Positions 7,951-16,996 of a stretch of 64,000 nt of DNA are shown one piece after another. The DNA is from Cellulomonas timonensis (GTDB taxonomy: Bacteria > Actinomycetota > Actinomycetes > Actinomycetales > Cellulomonadaceae). The position numbers and the translations under genes are program-made. Below the pieces are notes generated by a model. The model saw only the letters and a program-made list of their open reading frames with translations, was not told the origin of the DNA and searched no databases. Where the stretch lies: positions 62,001-126,000 of the forward strand of contig NZ_FCOT01000009.1 in NCBI RefSeq assembly GCF_900046455.1, in the 5' to 3' direction. Numbering within the stretch: the stretch's first letter is position 1; each line of letters opens with the position of its first letter.

Positions 7951-8552
7951 GGCGGCAGCGCGGGCGGGCCGCGATCGTCGGCGCGGCCGTCGCGGGCCTG
8001 CTGCTCGTGACCGGCTGCGGCGCCGATGACACGGGCGGCGCCGCCGACGTCGCCGACCAGGGCTACCAGTCCGGCGACGGCTCGACGCGCACCTGGGCCG
8101 AGGACGACCGCTCCGAGCCCGTCGCCATCGTCGGCACGGACTTCGAGGGCGTCGAGCACGATCTGGCCGCCTGGCGCGGCGACGTCGTCGTGCTGAACAC
8201 CTGGTACGCCGCCTGCCCGCCCTGCCGCGCCGAGGCGCCCGACCTGGCCGCGTTCGCCACCGACTACGCCGACGAGGGCGTGCGGGTGCTCGGCATCAAC
8301 GGCACCGACGACGCGGGCGCCGCGCAGGCCTTCCAGCGCACCTTCGAGATCCCGTACCCGAGCATCGACGACGCAGACCGCGCCGCGATCGCCGAGCTCC
8401 AGGGCGCTGTGCCCGTGCAGGCCGTGCCCACCACCGTCGTGCTCGACCGCGAGGGCCGGGTCGCCGCGCGCGTGCTCGGCGCCGTCGAGGCGTCCACCCT
8501 GCGCGGCCTCGTCGACGACGTCCTGGCCGAGTCACAGGCCGCCACGCCATGA
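7947..8552 (+). CDS. TlpA/ResA-like thiol-disulfide lipoprotein
   Basis: A 201-residue secreted thioredoxin-fold protein. It has an N-terminal signal with lipobox LVTGC (Cys24), a linker and a TlpA domain with the redox pair Cys90-Pro-Pro-Cys93 in NTWYAACPPCRAEAP and the cis-Pro loop QAVPTTVVLD. It should reduce the CXXCH haem-binding cysteines of apocytochrome c outside the membrane, as ResA does. The ATG overlaps the preceding stop and its own stop overlaps ccdA (ATGA on both sides), so translation is coupled. CcdA would supply its electrons. Confidence 0.9.
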   Translation: MRRQRGRAAIVGAAVAGLLLVTGCGADDTGGAADVADQGYQSGDGSTRTWAEDDRSEPVAIVGTDFEGVEHDLAAWRGDVVVLNTWYAACPPCRAEAPDLAAFATDYADEGVRVLGINGTDDAGAAQAFQRTFEIPYPSIDDADRAAIAELQGAVPVQAVPTTVVLDREGRVAARVLGAVEASTLRGLVDDVLAESQAATP

Positions 8553-9403
8553 CGGCCGGCATCGGCGAGGCGTTCGCCACCACAGCGTTCTCCGGCTCGA
8601 TGCTGCTCGCCGTGCCCGTGGCCCTGGTCGCGGGCTTCGTCGCATTCGCCTCGCCGTGCGTGCTGCCGCTCGTGCCCGGGTACCTCGGCTACCTGGGCGG
8701 GATGTCGGGCGCCACCGTCGCCTCGCCGGGGGCGCCCCGGGTGCTCGCGCCCCTGGGCCAGCCGGGCTCGCCCGCCCGGCCGACGGGCGCTTCCGCGCTC
8801 CCCGCGCCTGCGGTGGACCGACGACGGCTGCTGGCCGGGGTGGCGCTGTTCATCGCCGGGTTCACGTTCGTCTTCGTCGCGTTGGGCGTGCTGGCCGGAT
8901 CGATCGGCGCCGTCCTGCAGGACGGCCAGGGGTGGATCACCCGGGTGCTCGGCGTCGTCGTCATCCTCATGGGCCTGGCGTTCATGGGCTTCGTGCCGTT
9001 CCTCCAGCAGGACCGCCGCCCCCATCTGAGCCCGCGCGCCGGGCTGTGGGGCGCCCCGCTGCTCGGGCTCGTCTTCGGCCTGGGCTGGACCCCGTGCATC
9101 GGCCCGACGCTCGTGGCCATCACCGCGCTGTCCCTGGACGGCGGCTCCGCCGGGCGCGGCGCCGTGCTGTCCGTCGCGTTCTGCCTGGGGCTCGGCCTGC
9201 CGTTCCTGCTCCTCGCCCTCGGCGCCACGCGCAGCCGCCGCGCTCTCGACTTCCTGCGCCGCCACCGGCTCGCCGTCATGCGGATCGGCGGCGGGCTGCT
9301 CGTGGTGCTCGGGATCGCCCTGGCCACCGGCCTGTGGGCGTCGTGGGCGGTGTGGCTCCAAGGCCTGCTCACAGGCTCCGACCTCTTCGTCCCGGTGGTG
9401 TGA
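8549..9403 (+). CDS. ccdA: Cytochrome c biogenesis protein CcdA
   Basis: A 284-residue polytopic membrane protein that carries reducing equivalents from cytoplasmic thioredoxin to the extracytoplasmic TlpA/ResA protein. Six membrane segments are apparent. The two redox cysteines are Cys37 in FASPCVLPLVPGYLGYLGG and Cys183 in GLGWTPCIGPTL, the classic CcdA/DsbD positions. A 35-residue loop rich in Pro, Ala and Arg (about 55-92) precedes the third segment. The gene overlaps tlpA (ATGA) and resB (TGATG). Confidence 0.93.
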   Translation: MTAGIGEAFATTAFSGSMLLAVPVALVAGFVAFASPCVLPLVPGYLGYLGGMSGATVASPGAPRVLAPLGQPGSPARPTGASALPAPAVDRRRLLAGVALFIAGFTFVFVALGVLAGSIGAVLQDGQGWITRVLGVVVILMGLAFMGFVPFLQQDRRPHLSPRAGLWGAPLLGLVFGLGWTPCIGPTLVAITALSLDGGSAGRGAVLSVAFCLGLGLPFLLLALGATRSRRALDFLRRHRLAVMRIGGGLLVVLGIALATGLWASWAVWLQGLLTGSDLFVPVV

Positions 9404-11103
9404 TGAGCGACGACCGCACGACCACGTACACGCCTGAGGGGCTGGACGACGCGTTCTCGGCCGACGACGCGGCGCCGGTGGCCCTGCCCCGCCTCGGGGC
9501 CGTCGGCTGGCTGCGCTGGGTGTGGCGGCAGCTCACCAGCATGCGGGTCGCGCTGCTGCTGCTCATGCTGCTGGCCGTGGCCGCGGTGCCCGGATCGGTG
9601 TTCCCGCAGCGGCCCCAGGCCCCGGCGGACGTCGCGCAGTATCTGCTGGACCACCCGGCGAGCGGGCCGTGGCTCGAGCGGCTCGGCTTCTTCGACGTCT
9701 ACACGTCGGCCTGGTTCTCCGCGATCTACCTTCTGCTGTTCATCTCGCTCGTGGGCTGCATCCTGCCGCGCGCCAAGGTGCACCTGCGGGCGCTGCGGGC
9801 CCGTCCGCCGCGCACGCCTCGCCGGTTCGACAGGTTCCCGGCCCAGGGCTCCGCGGAGTCGTCCGCGAGCCCCGAGCAGGTGGTCCGCGCGGCCGAGCGG
9901 ACGCTGCGCGGGGGAGGGCCTCTGCCGCGGTTCCGCACCGAGGTGCGCGAGGAGCGGGCCGGAGTGTGGTCCGTGTCGGGTGAGCGCGGCTACCTGCGCG
10001 AGTCGGGCAACCTCGTCTTCCACCTGGCGCTGGTGGGGCTGCTGGTGTCGGTGGCGACCGGGCAGATGCTGCACTTCCGCGGCCAGGTGCTGCTGGTCGA
10101 GGGCGGCACGTTCGTGAACGCGCAGACGGATTACGACACCTTCGAGTCCGGCATCGCGTTCGAGCCCGAGAGCCTCGTGCCCTTCCGGCTCACGCTCGAC
10201 AGCTTCACGTCCCGCTTCGACCCGGCGACGCTGCAGTCGCGCGACTTCCTGGCCGAGGTGACCCTCGACGAGCCGGGATCCGACGCCGAGGCCGCCACCA
10301 TCAAGGTGAACCACCCGCTCACGGCGGGCGGGGCGAAGGTCTACCTCCAGGGCAACGGGTACGCGCCGCAGGTCGTGGTGCGCGACGCCGCGGGCGAGGT
10401 GGCGTTCGCCGGCGCCGTCCCGTTCCTGCCGCAGGACACCGTGTACACGTCGCAGGGCGTCATCAAGGTGCCGGACGTCTCCGGCGGCCAGGAGCAGATC
10501 GGGCTGGTGGGCTCGCTGCTGCCCACCGCGCAGCAGCTCACCGAGACGATCTGGCGGTCGGTGGACCCGCAGCCCCGCGACCCGGTGCTGGTGCTCGCGG
10601 TGTGGTCGGGCGACCTGGGCCTGGACACCGGCATCCCGCAGAACGTCTACCAGCTCGACGACACCGACATGACGCAGGCGCTGGACGACCAGGGGCAGCC
10701 CGTGACGCTGCACGTGCGCCCCGGCGAGACGGTGGACCTGCCCGACGGCCTCGGCACCCTGACGTTCGAGAATGTCCCGCGCTTCGTCGCGCTCGACCTG
10801 CGCCACGACCCCGCGCTGCCCTACCTGCTGGTGTTCGCGGTGCTCGCCATCGCCGGCCTGTGCGCGTCGCTGTTCGTGCCGCGCCGCCGGGTGTGGGTCC
10901 GCGCCGCCGTGGACGGCGACGACCCGCTCCGTACAGTGGTCACGGCCGGGGCGCTCGCCCGCAGCGACGACATCGGCCTGCAGGACGAGCTCGACCGCGT
11001 GCTCACCGCACTCCCAGATCAGACTGGCCCGCAGGACGCCACCAGCAACGACGCACCCGTCCACCCCGCCCCGGCACGACCCGCAGAAGAGGCCCAGAGA
11101 TGA
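9403..11103 (+). CDS. resB: Cytochrome c biogenesis protein ResB (Ccs1)
   Basis: A 566-residue system II cytochrome c synthase component. It has three early membrane helices (RVALLLLMLLAVAAVPGSVFPQR, then the GFFDVYTSAWFSAIYLLLFISLVGCILPR region, split here: GFFDVYTSAWFSA and IYLLLFISLVGCILPR), another near FHLALVGLLVSVATG, a large extracytoplasmic domain and a last helix (LLVFAVLAIAGLCASLFVPR). With CcsB it moves haem outward and ligates it to apocytochrome c. The start shares bases with the ccdA stop. The C-terminal tail is hydrophilic and overlaps the ccsB start. Confidence 0.92.
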   Translation: MSDDRTTTYTPEGLDDAFSADDAAPVALPRLGAVGWLRWVWRQLTSMRVALLLLMLLAVAAVPGSVFPQRPQAPADVAQYLLDHPASGPWLERLGFFDVYTSAWFSAIYLLLFISLVGCILPRAKVHLRALRARPPRTPRRFDRFPAQGSAESSASPEQVVRAAERTLRGGGPLPRFRTEVREERAGVWSVSGERGYLRESGNLVFHLALVGLLVSVATGQMLHFRGQVLLVEGGTFVNAQTDYDTFESGIAFEPESLVPFRLTLDSFTSRFDPATLQSRDFLAEVTLDEPGSDAEAATIKVNHPLTAGGAKVYLQGNGYAPQVVVRDAAGEVAFAGAVPFLPQDTVYTSQGVIKVPDVSGGQEQIGLVGSLLPTAQQLTETIWRSVDPQPRDPVLVLAVWSGDLGLDTGIPQNVYQLDDTDMTQALDDQGQPVTLHVRPGETVDLPDGLGTLTFENVPRFVALDLRHDPALPYLLVFAVLAIAGLCASLFVPRRRVWVRAAVDGDDPLRTVVTAGALARSDDIGLQDELDRVLTALPDQTGPQDATSNDAPVHPAPARPAEEAQR

Positions 11104-12128
11104 CAGTCGGCGACCTGAGCACGTTGCTCGTGTGGGGTTCCGCGACCGCACTGACGATCGCGCTCCTCGCGTACACATTCGCGCTCGCCCGGCAGGCCGA
11201 GGTGTCCTCCCGCGCGGAGGCCCCCGAGCCCGCGCAGGTGGGCGCTGGCGCACCGTCGGCTGCCGGCGGCGTGTCCCGGGAGGCTGCAGTCGACGACCTG
11301 CCCGCCGGCGACGGGGCCAAGGCGTCCGGCATCGCCCGCACGACGACGCTGCTCGGCGGGGTGCTGCTCCTCGCCGGGATCATCACGCGGGGTGTCGCCG
11401 CGGGCCGCTCGCCGACGGCCAACATGTACGAGTTCACGCTCGTGGGCGTGCTCACCGCCGTCGCGGTGCTCGTCTTCATCGAGCGCAAGCGCTTCATCCC
11501 GTTCGTCGGCGTCGTCGTGCTGGGCATCTCGGTGCTGGCCCTCGCCTTCGCGCTCCTGGTCTTCTTCATCCAGGCGGACGCCGTGCAGCCCGCCCTGGAC
11601 AGCTACTGGCTGGTGCTGCACGTCGGCGTCGCGATCCTGGCCACCGGCGTGTTCACCGTGGCGTTCGCCGCAGCCGCGTTGCAGGTGCTCAAGGACTCCC
11701 GGGAGACCGGCCGCAGCCACCTCGAGCAGCCCTGGCGGCGGGCCGACGGCCTGCGCCGCGCGCTGCACCGCTGGCGTGTCACCGGTCCCGCGTGGGCGTG
11801 GCTGCGCAGCGTGCCCTCACCGCGCGCGCTCGAGGCGCAGTCGTTCCGGCTCAACGCCATCGGGTTCGTGGGGTGGACGTTCGCGCTGGTCGGCGGCGCC
11901 ATCTGGGCCGAGCACGCCTGGGGCCGGTACTGGGGATGGGACCCGAAGGAGGTCGGAACCTTCGTGGCGTGGGTCGTGTATGCCGCGTACCTGCACGCCC
12001 GCACGACGCGTGGGTGGAGCGGCCGTCGCGCCTCGTACTTCGTCTTCGTCGGCTACGCCGCCGTGATCGCCAACTTCACCGTCGTCAACCTGATCCCGAA
12101 CGGGCTGCACTCGTACTCGGGGCTGTGA
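11100..12128 (+). CDS. ccsB: Cytochrome c biogenesis protein CcsB/CcsA (haem handling)
   Basis: A 342-residue integral membrane protein of the haem-handling superfamily, partner of ResB. The tryptophan-rich haem-binding motif WGRYWGWDPKE is at residues 274-284, followed by the final helices YFVFVGYAAVIANFTVVN and the ending LIPNGLHSYSGL. Conserved His residues near ANMYEFTL and the helix ending in SYWLVLHVG are typical. The ATG overlaps the resB stop (ATGA); the frame is open far upstream inside resB, but that part is not family-like. It closes the histidine phosphatase-tlpA-ccdA-resB-ccsB operon. Its last 16 bases are tandemly repeated just past the stop. Confidence 0.93.
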   Translation: MTVGDLSTLLVWGSATALTIALLAYTFALARQAEVSSRAEAPEPAQVGAGAPSAAGGVSREAAVDDLPAGDGAKASGIARTTTLLGGVLLLAGIITRGVAAGRSPTANMYEFTLVGVLTAVAVLVFIERKRFIPFVGVVVLGISVLALAFALLVFFIQADAVQPALDSYWLVLHVGVAILATGVFTVAFAAAALQVLKDSRETGRSHLEQPWRRADGLRRALHRWRVTGPAWAWLRSVPSPRALEAQSFRLNAIGFVGWTFALVGGAIWAEHAWGRYWGWDPKEVGTFVAWVVYAAYLHARTTRGWSGRRASYFVFVGYAAVIANFTVVNLIPNGLHSYSGL

Positions 12129-12145
12129 GTACTCAGGGCTGTGAG
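12114..12145 (+). repeat. Tandem 16-bp duplication over the ccsB stop codon
   Basis: TACTCGGGGCTGTGAG at 12114-12129 is followed at once by TACTCAGGGCTGTGAG, differing by one base. The first copy contains the last codons and stop of ccsB; the second is non-coding. It looks like a small replication-slippage duplication. Confidence 0.75.
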
Positions 12146-12152
12146 CGGAGGC

Positions 12153-12488
12153 TCAGGCCTCGGGTCGCGGCTCGTCCGGGTGCTCCCCTGACCGCTCGCG
12201 GTCGGCCCGGCGGCGTTGCTGCTCGAGCCGCCAGAGGAACTCCGGGTCGTCGTCCGGGGCGGGCGCGGCCATCGTCCGCGGAGAGCCGGCGGGGCCCGCG
12301 GTGCGGGACGACCGGGCCATCTGGCGCATCACGAGCCAGGCGATCGAGCCCACCACGGGGAGCACCACGATGAAGGCCAGCCAGATCAGCTTGTGGACGC
12401 CGAACCGTTCGGCCTCGTCGCTGCGCAGCACGTCGAAGATCGTGTAGACGATGAGTGCGACCGCTGCGAGGGCGAGGAGGTTGCGCAT
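12153..12488 (-). CDS. PLDc_N domain small membrane protein
   Basis: A 111-residue protein with two hydrophobic helices (about 3-20 and 32-55) separated by VLRSDEAERFGVHKLIW, followed by a charged tail. The layout matches the phospholipase D-nuclease N-terminal (PLDc_N) domain found as a stand-alone protein in actinobacteria. No catalytic HKD motif is present, so it is not a nuclease. The tail (DDDPEFLWRLEQQRRRADRER) is strongly charged and probably cytoplasmic. It is convergent with ccsB and divergent from the DUF4229 gene. Function unknown. Confidence 0.78.
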   Translation of the reverse strand: MRNLLALAAVALIVYTIFDVLRSDEAERFGVHKLIWLAFIVVLPVVGSIAWLVMRQMARSSRTAGPAGSPRTMAAPAPDDDPEFLWRLEQQRRRADRERSGEHPDEPRPEA

Positions 12489-12569
12489 CGCCTCAGCCTA
12501 GTTCGCGCGGAGCCCGGCCGGTCGTCGCGGCCGTCCACCCGCGCGGCGTTGGCGGCATACCCTGGTCGC

Positions 12570-12854
12570 GTGCCAGTCGTGACGTACACCCTGTGGAGGC
12601 TCGGCCTCTTCGCCGCGGCCCTCGCCCTGCTCGTGTGGGTGGGGATGGGATCGTGGCTCGCCATCGTGGTCGCCGCGATCATCGCGTGGGCGCTGTCCTA
12701 CGTGCTAATGGGCAACCAGCGCGACGCGGCGGCGCTCCACCTGGCCAAGCGCGCCGAGGCCCGGGCCGCTCGCTCCGGGTCCTCCGCCCCCCGGGACGCC
12801 GACGTGGAGGACGCCGCCCTCGACGCGGCAGAGCGCGAGCGGGGCACGGCGTAA
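12570..12854 (+). CDS. DUF4229 small membrane protein
   Basis: A 94-residue protein with two hydrophobic helices (about residues 8-24 and 27-45) and a hydrophilic tail rich in Ala, Glu and Arg. The pattern VVTYTLWRLGLFAAALALLVW and the loop YVLMGNQRDAAALHLAKR match the actinobacterial DUF4229 family. GTG 12570 is the best start; upstream codons in this frame overlap the divergent PLDc_N gene. Both small proteins sit next to menA in related genomes (family knowledge), but no function is established. Confidence 0.75.
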   Translation: MPVVTYTLWRLGLFAAALALLVWVGMGSWLAIVVAAIIAWALSYVLMGNQRDAAALHLAKRAEARAARSGSSAPRDADVEDAALDAAERERGTA

Positions 12855-12879
12855 CGACGCGCCCCTGGCGGCCCGACGG

Positions 12880-13476
12880 TCACCATCCCCCGGACGAGTC
12901 CTCATGCATCGGGGCGCACGCCGGCTCGTCGGCGGGGAGCATCTCGAAGTGCCACATCTCGTTGGCGTAGGTGCGGCACAGGCCGAAGTCGAGCCCGTGC
13001 TCTCCCAGCCACAGCGCCCCCTCGGTGGGGCCCACGTCCACCGCCAAGCCCAGCACATGGCTCGACGACTCCGGGGGCAGCACCCACTTGGACGCCTCCT
13101 CCTGCGAGCCGTGCCGGGTGATCGCCGCGTCGACGAGCGCCTGTTGCTCCTCGGCCGAGCGCTTCGCGGAGGTGATCGTCAGGACCACCCCGTCATCGGC
13201 CGCGGCGGCCTGCGCCTCGGTGACGCGGCGGGCCAGCTCGGTGTCGACGCCCTCGAGCGCGGGATCGGCCGCGTCCACCGGCACGATGGCGTCTGAGCCT
13301 GGCGTGAGGTCGGCAGTGGTCGCAGCGCCTGCGGTTCCCCCGGCGCCGCCGGAGGCGTTCGCCCGCAACACGGCGAGCAGCACGCCGGCCGCGAGCGCGA
13401 TCGCGAGCGCGGCGATCACAGCGAGAGCGCGGTGACGGCTCGATCGTGCGCGTCGGCCGTGGACGTAAAGGGTCAT
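12880..13476 (-). CDS. Peptidase M15 family (VanY-like D-Ala-D-Ala carboxypeptidase)
   Basis: A 198-residue membrane-anchored peptidase. A basic N-terminus and one helix (about 16-38) lead to a Gly/Ala linker and an M15 domain. The zinc and catalytic residues are His140 and Asp147 in SSSHVLGLAVDVGP, and Glu173 and His176 in ANEMWHFEML. The enzyme should trim the terminal D-Ala from peptidoglycan stem peptides outside the cell. The domain is compact, lacking extra binding modules. ATG 13476 gives the anchor; a longer open frame upstream is antisense to menA. Confidence 0.85.
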   Translation of the reverse strand: MTLYVHGRRARSSRHRALAVIAALAIALAAGVLLAVLRANASGGAGGTAGAATTADLTPGSDAIVPVDAADPALEGVDTELARRVTEAQAAAADDGVVLTITSAKRSAEEQQALVDAAITRHGSQEEASKWVLPPESSSHVLGLAVDVGPTEGALWLGEHGLDFGLCRTYANEMWHFEMLPADEPACAPMHEDSSGGW

Positions 13477-13577
13477 GGCCCCAGCGTCCGTCGGGCGCCA
13501 GTCCCGGCGCGTCCACCCCTGGGCTCCATCACCCTCCGCCTGTGGGTGGGCATGCCGAGCCGGCTGGATGACGTCGG

Positions 13578-14447
13578 CTAGAGCGCGAGCCCGAGGCCGA
13601 GCAGCACGCCGAAGCCGAGCTCGTAGACGCCGGTGCCTGCCAGCACGGGCACGAGCGCGAACCCGCGGGCTCCGACGAGCACGGTGAACGCGAGCAGCCC
13701 CGCGGGGAGGACCAGCAGCAGCACGAGCAGCGACCAGGGGGCGGCGAACGCGCAGGCGACGCCCAGGACGATGGGCAGCACGACCATCGCGGCGTACGCG
13801 CGCCGTGCGCGGAAGTCGCCCAAGCGCACCGCGAGGGTGCGCTTGCCCGCCAGCACGTCGGTGGGGATGTCGCGCAGGTTGTTGACCATGAGCAGCGCGC
13901 ACGCGATGAGCCCGATGGAGACGGCGCCCGCCACCGCGGGCCACGAGATCCGCCCGGCCTGCGTGTAGGTGGTGCCGAGCACCGCGACCAGGCCGAAGAA
14001 CACGAAGACCCCGACCTCGCCGAGCCCCCGGTAGCCGTAGGGGCGCGAGCCGCCGGTGTAGAACCAGCCGGCGGCGATGGCCAGCGCGCCCACCGCGAGC
14101 AGCCACCACTGGCCGGACAGCGCCACGAGCCCGGCGCCCAGCACGGCGCCGACGCCGAAGGCCGCGAAGGCCGCCCACTTGACCTGCGCCGGCCGGGCGA
14201 GCCCGGTGGCGGTGAGCCGCATCGGGCCCACCCGGTCGGTGTCGGTGCCGCGCACCCCGTCGGAGTAGTCGTTCGCGTAGTTGACGCCCACCTGGAGGGC
14301 GAGCGCGACGCCCAGGGCGAGCAGCCCGCGGAGCAGGTTCTCGGCGCCCAGCTGCGCGGCGGCGCCCGTGCCCACCAGCACGGGCGCCGCGGCTGCGGGC
14401 AGGGTGCGGGGGCGGGCGCCCGCGATCCACTCGGACGAGGTGGCCAT
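13578..14447 (-). CDS. menA: 1,4-dihydroxy-2-naphthoate polyprenyltransferase MenA
   Basis: A 289-residue UbiA-superfamily membrane enzyme that attaches the polyprenyl chain to DHNA, giving demethylmenaquinone. About eight or nine hydrophobic helices are seen. The two Mg-diphosphate motifs are NDYSDGVRGTD (Asn59-Asp69) and NNLRDIPTD (Asn189-Asp197). ATG start. It is in the same orientation as menE, 93 bp downstream of it, and probably forms a short operon with it. The polyprenyl donor is likely made by the synthase at 44.5 kb. Confidence 0.94.
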   Translation of the reverse strand: MATSSEWIAGARPRTLPAAAAPVLVGTGAAAQLGAENLLRGLLALGVALALQVGVNYANDYSDGVRGTDTDRVGPMRLTATGLARPAQVKWAAFAAFGVGAVLGAGLVALSGQWWLLAVGALAIAAGWFYTGGSRPYGYRGLGEVGVFVFFGLVAVLGTTYTQAGRISWPAVAGAVSIGLIACALLMVNNLRDIPTDVLAGKRTLAVRLGDFRARRAYAAMVVLPIVLGVACAFAAPWSLLVLLLVLPAGLLAFTVLVGARGFALVPVLAGTGVYELGFGVLLGLGLAL

Positions 14448-14540
14448 CGTGCTCCTGTTCGGTCGCCGATCGTGGACGGGGCCAGATGGGCGGGCGGGTG
14501 CGCCGGGCGAGCCGGTGCGGACGTGGGTTCCCCCCGGACG

Positions 14541-15803
14541 TTACCGGGCGCCGCCGGGCTGACGCGCCACAGCCCCGTGGCCGGCGTCGTCCTCGGGGGC
14601 GTCCAGATGCTCGGCGAGGGCGGCGGCCACACCCTCGGCGACGGCCCGGCGGTCGACCTTGCCGGGCCCGCGCACCGGCAGCGACCCGACCACGAGCAGG
14701 CGCCGGGGCGCGGCGGCGGGGCCGAGTGCCGCGGTCACGGCGGTCCGCGCCTCGGCGAGCGTCGGGCCGTCAGAGCCGGGGCGCGGCACGACCACAGCTG
14801 TGACGGCCTGCCCCCACTCGGCGTCGGCGACCCCCACCACACATGCCTCTGCGACGGTGGCGAGGGTGTGCAGCACGCCCTCCACGGCGGCGGGCGCGAC
14901 CTTCGCGCCCCCGGTGACGATGACGTCGTCGACACGGCCCAGCACGCGCAGCCGGGGCGCGCCGCTGACGTCGTCGGCCACGAGCTCGCCGAGGTCGCTC
15001 GTGCGCAGCCACCGGACGCCGTCGCGCAGGACGAACGCCTCCGCGTCGAGGTCGGGCCGCCCCAGGTACCCGGCGGCGAGCACCGGGCCGGCCAGCAGCA
15101 CGCGGCCGTCGGGGTCGACGTCCACGCGCACGCCGTCCAGCGGCTCGCCGTCGTACACGCAGCCCCCGCACGTCTCGCTCATCCCGTACGTCGTCAGCAC
15201 CCGCCCCCCCGCGCCGCGCGCCGACTCGACCATCGCCGGCGACGCCGCGGCGCCGCCGAGCAGCACAGCGTCGAAGGTGCGCAGCGCCTCGAGGCCGGCG
15301 GGGGAGTCGAGCAGTCGGTGGAGCTGGGTCGGCACCAGGGACGTGTACCGGCGCCCGGACGCGGGGCCTCCCGCGTCGAAGGACTCGACGGCACGCGCGA
15401 ACGCCTCGGCGCGGAACGGGCCGGCGGGCATGACGACGGGCGTCGTCCCCGCGAGCAGCGAGCGCGCCACAACCTGCAGGCCTGCCACATGCTCGGTGGG
15501 CAGCGCGAGCAGCCACCGCCCATGGCCGCCGAGCCGGGCCGCCGTCGCCTCGCCCGACGCGCGCAGGGCCGACGCGGCGAGCAGCACGCCGCGCGGGGCG
15601 CCGGTGGAGCCCGAGGTCCGGATCACCACCGCCACGTCCCCCGGCGCCGTCAGGCCCGCGTCGGACGGCGCGCCCACGGCCTCCTCGGAGACCGGCAGGA
15701 CGGCCGGTCCGGAGCCGTCGAGAGCCGCCGCCAGCGCCGACATCAGCGCAGGGAGGCCAGACGGGGACGGGGACACGGGCAGCAGGTGGACGGCACGGCT
15801 CAC
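14541..15803 (-). CDS. menE: o-Succinylbenzoate-CoA ligase MenE
   Basis: A 420-residue ANL-superfamily AMP-forming ligase that converts o-succinylbenzoate to its CoA ester. The ATP P-loop TSGSTGAPRGV is at 63-73, the A5 motif appears as TTYGMSETCGG, and the hinge and C-terminal lysine region as RVDDVIVTGGAKV and GPGKVDRRA. Length fits short actinobacterial MenE proteins. GTG start. It precedes menA on the same strand and diverges from the first DUF3048 gene. Confidence 0.92.
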   Translation of the reverse strand: MSRAVHLLPVSPSPSGLPALMSALAAALDGSGPAVLPVSEEAVGAPSDAGLTAPGDVAVVIRTSGSTGAPRGVLLAASALRASGEATAARLGGHGRWLLALPTEHVAGLQVVARSLLAGTTPVVMPAGPFRAEAFARAVESFDAGGPASGRRYTSLVPTQLHRLLDSPAGLEALRTFDAVLLGGAAASPAMVESARGAGGRVLTTYGMSETCGGCVYDGEPLDGVRVDVDPDGRVLLAGPVLAAGYLGRPDLDAEAFVLRDGVRWLRTSDLGELVADDVSGAPRLRVLGRVDDVIVTGGAKVAPAAVEGVLHTLATVAEACVVGVADAEWGQAVTAVVVPRPGSDGPTLAEARTAVTAALGPAAAPRRLLVVGSLPVRGPGKVDRRAVAEGVAAALAEHLDAPEDDAGHGAVARQPGGAR

Positions 15804-15879
15804 CCCGCCAGCCTAGGTCGGGGCTCTACAGTGTGGCGGTCGCCCGGCAGCCCGGCCGGGCCGCGGAAGGAGTTCAGCC

Positions 15880-16965
15880 GTGACTGTGACAGCCCGTCTG
15901 CGGAGGTCGCCGGCTGCCCGTCGTGTCCGCGCCGCAGCCCTGCTGGCCCTCGGAGCCAGCCTCGCGCTCGGCGCGTGCGGATCGGGCGCGCCCAGCGACC
16001 CGGTGACCGCTGACGCCGTGATCGACGCCGCGAAGGGCTCTGCCCCCGAGCCGGTGGTCCCCGAGCGCTGGCCGCTCACGGGGGTCGCCGCCGACGACGT
16101 GGTGATCCGCCCCGCCGTCGCGGTGAAGATCGAGAACCCGAAGGAGGTCCGCCCCCAGACGGGCCTGGACCAGGCCGACGTGGTCTGGGAGCAGGTCGTC
16201 GAGGGCGGCGTGACCCGGTTCGTGGCCGTGTTCAACTCGCAGATCCCCGACGAGGTCGGGCCGATCCGCTCGATCCGCCCGATGGACCCCGCCATCACCG
16301 CGCCGCTCAAGGGCCTGGTGGCGTTCTCCGGCGGCCAGGCGGGCTTCGTGACGGCGCTGGCCGACTCGGGTGTGCAGATCCTCAGCCACGACCGCGGTGA
16401 CGACGGCTTCTACCGCGCCTCCACGGCCAAGGCGCCGCACAACGTGTTCGGCTTCCTGTCGACGTTCCTGGAGCAGGCCGACGCCGACCACCAGAACCTG
16501 CCCGCGGAGCAGTTCAGCTTCGCGCGCGCCGTGGCCCAGTCGAGCGCCGTGACCGCCGGCACGCCCGCGTCGTCCGTGGCGGTCCACATCTCGTCGTACT
16601 CGAACCCGGGATGGGACTGGGACGCCGCCACGTCCACATGGCTGCGCTCCGAGTCGGGCGTCCCGGCGACTGCGGCCTCGGGCGCGCGGCTGTCCGCCGC
16701 CAACGTCGTGGTGCTGCGCGTGGAGCTCGTCGACTCGGGCACCGTCGACCCGGCCGGCAGCCCCGTCCCGGAGACCAAGCTCGTCGGCTCCGGCGAGGCG
16801 CTGGTGGCCTCGGGCGGCCAGACCCTCACGGCGACGTGGTCCAAGTCGGCCACCGACGCGCCGCTCACCCTCACCACAGCCGACGGATCGAACGTCACAC
16901 TGGCTCCGGGCAACACCTGGGTCGAGCTCGTCCCGAACGAGTCGGGCTCCGTCACCGTCAGCTGA
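15880..16965 (+). CDS. DUF3048 (YerB-like) lipoprotein, copy 1
   Basis: A 361-residue exported protein with a lipobox LGAC (Cys33). The mature part has the two-part DUF3048 layout: WPLTGVAADD, PAVAVKIEN, QADVVWEQVVEGGVTRFVAVF, VGPIRSIRPMD and APHNVFGF, then a C-terminal part with LVGSGEALVASGGQTLTATWSK and LAPGNTWVELVP. Function of DUF3048 is not established; location is the outer face of the membrane. GTG 15880 is supported by GGAAGGAG at 15865-15872. A close paralogue follows 31 bp downstream in the same orientation. Confidence 0.85.
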   Translation: MTVTARLRRSPAARRVRAAALLALGASLALGACGSGAPSDPVTADAVIDAAKGSAPEPVVPERWPLTGVAADDVVIRPAVAVKIENPKEVRPQTGLDQADVVWEQVVEGGVTRFVAVFNSQIPDEVGPIRSIRPMDPAITAPLKGLVAFSGGQAGFVTALADSGVQILSHDRGDDGFYRASTAKAPHNVFGFLSTFLEQADADHQNLPAEQFSFARAVAQSSAVTAGTPASSVAVHISSYSNPGWDWDAATSTWLRSESGVPATAASGARLSAANVVVLRVELVDSGTVDPAGSPVPETKLVGSGEALVASGGQTLTATWSKSATDAPLTLTTADGSNVTLAPGNTWVELVPNESGSVTVS

Positions 16966-16996
16966 CCGCGGCGCGACGCCGCGACAAGGGGGATTC

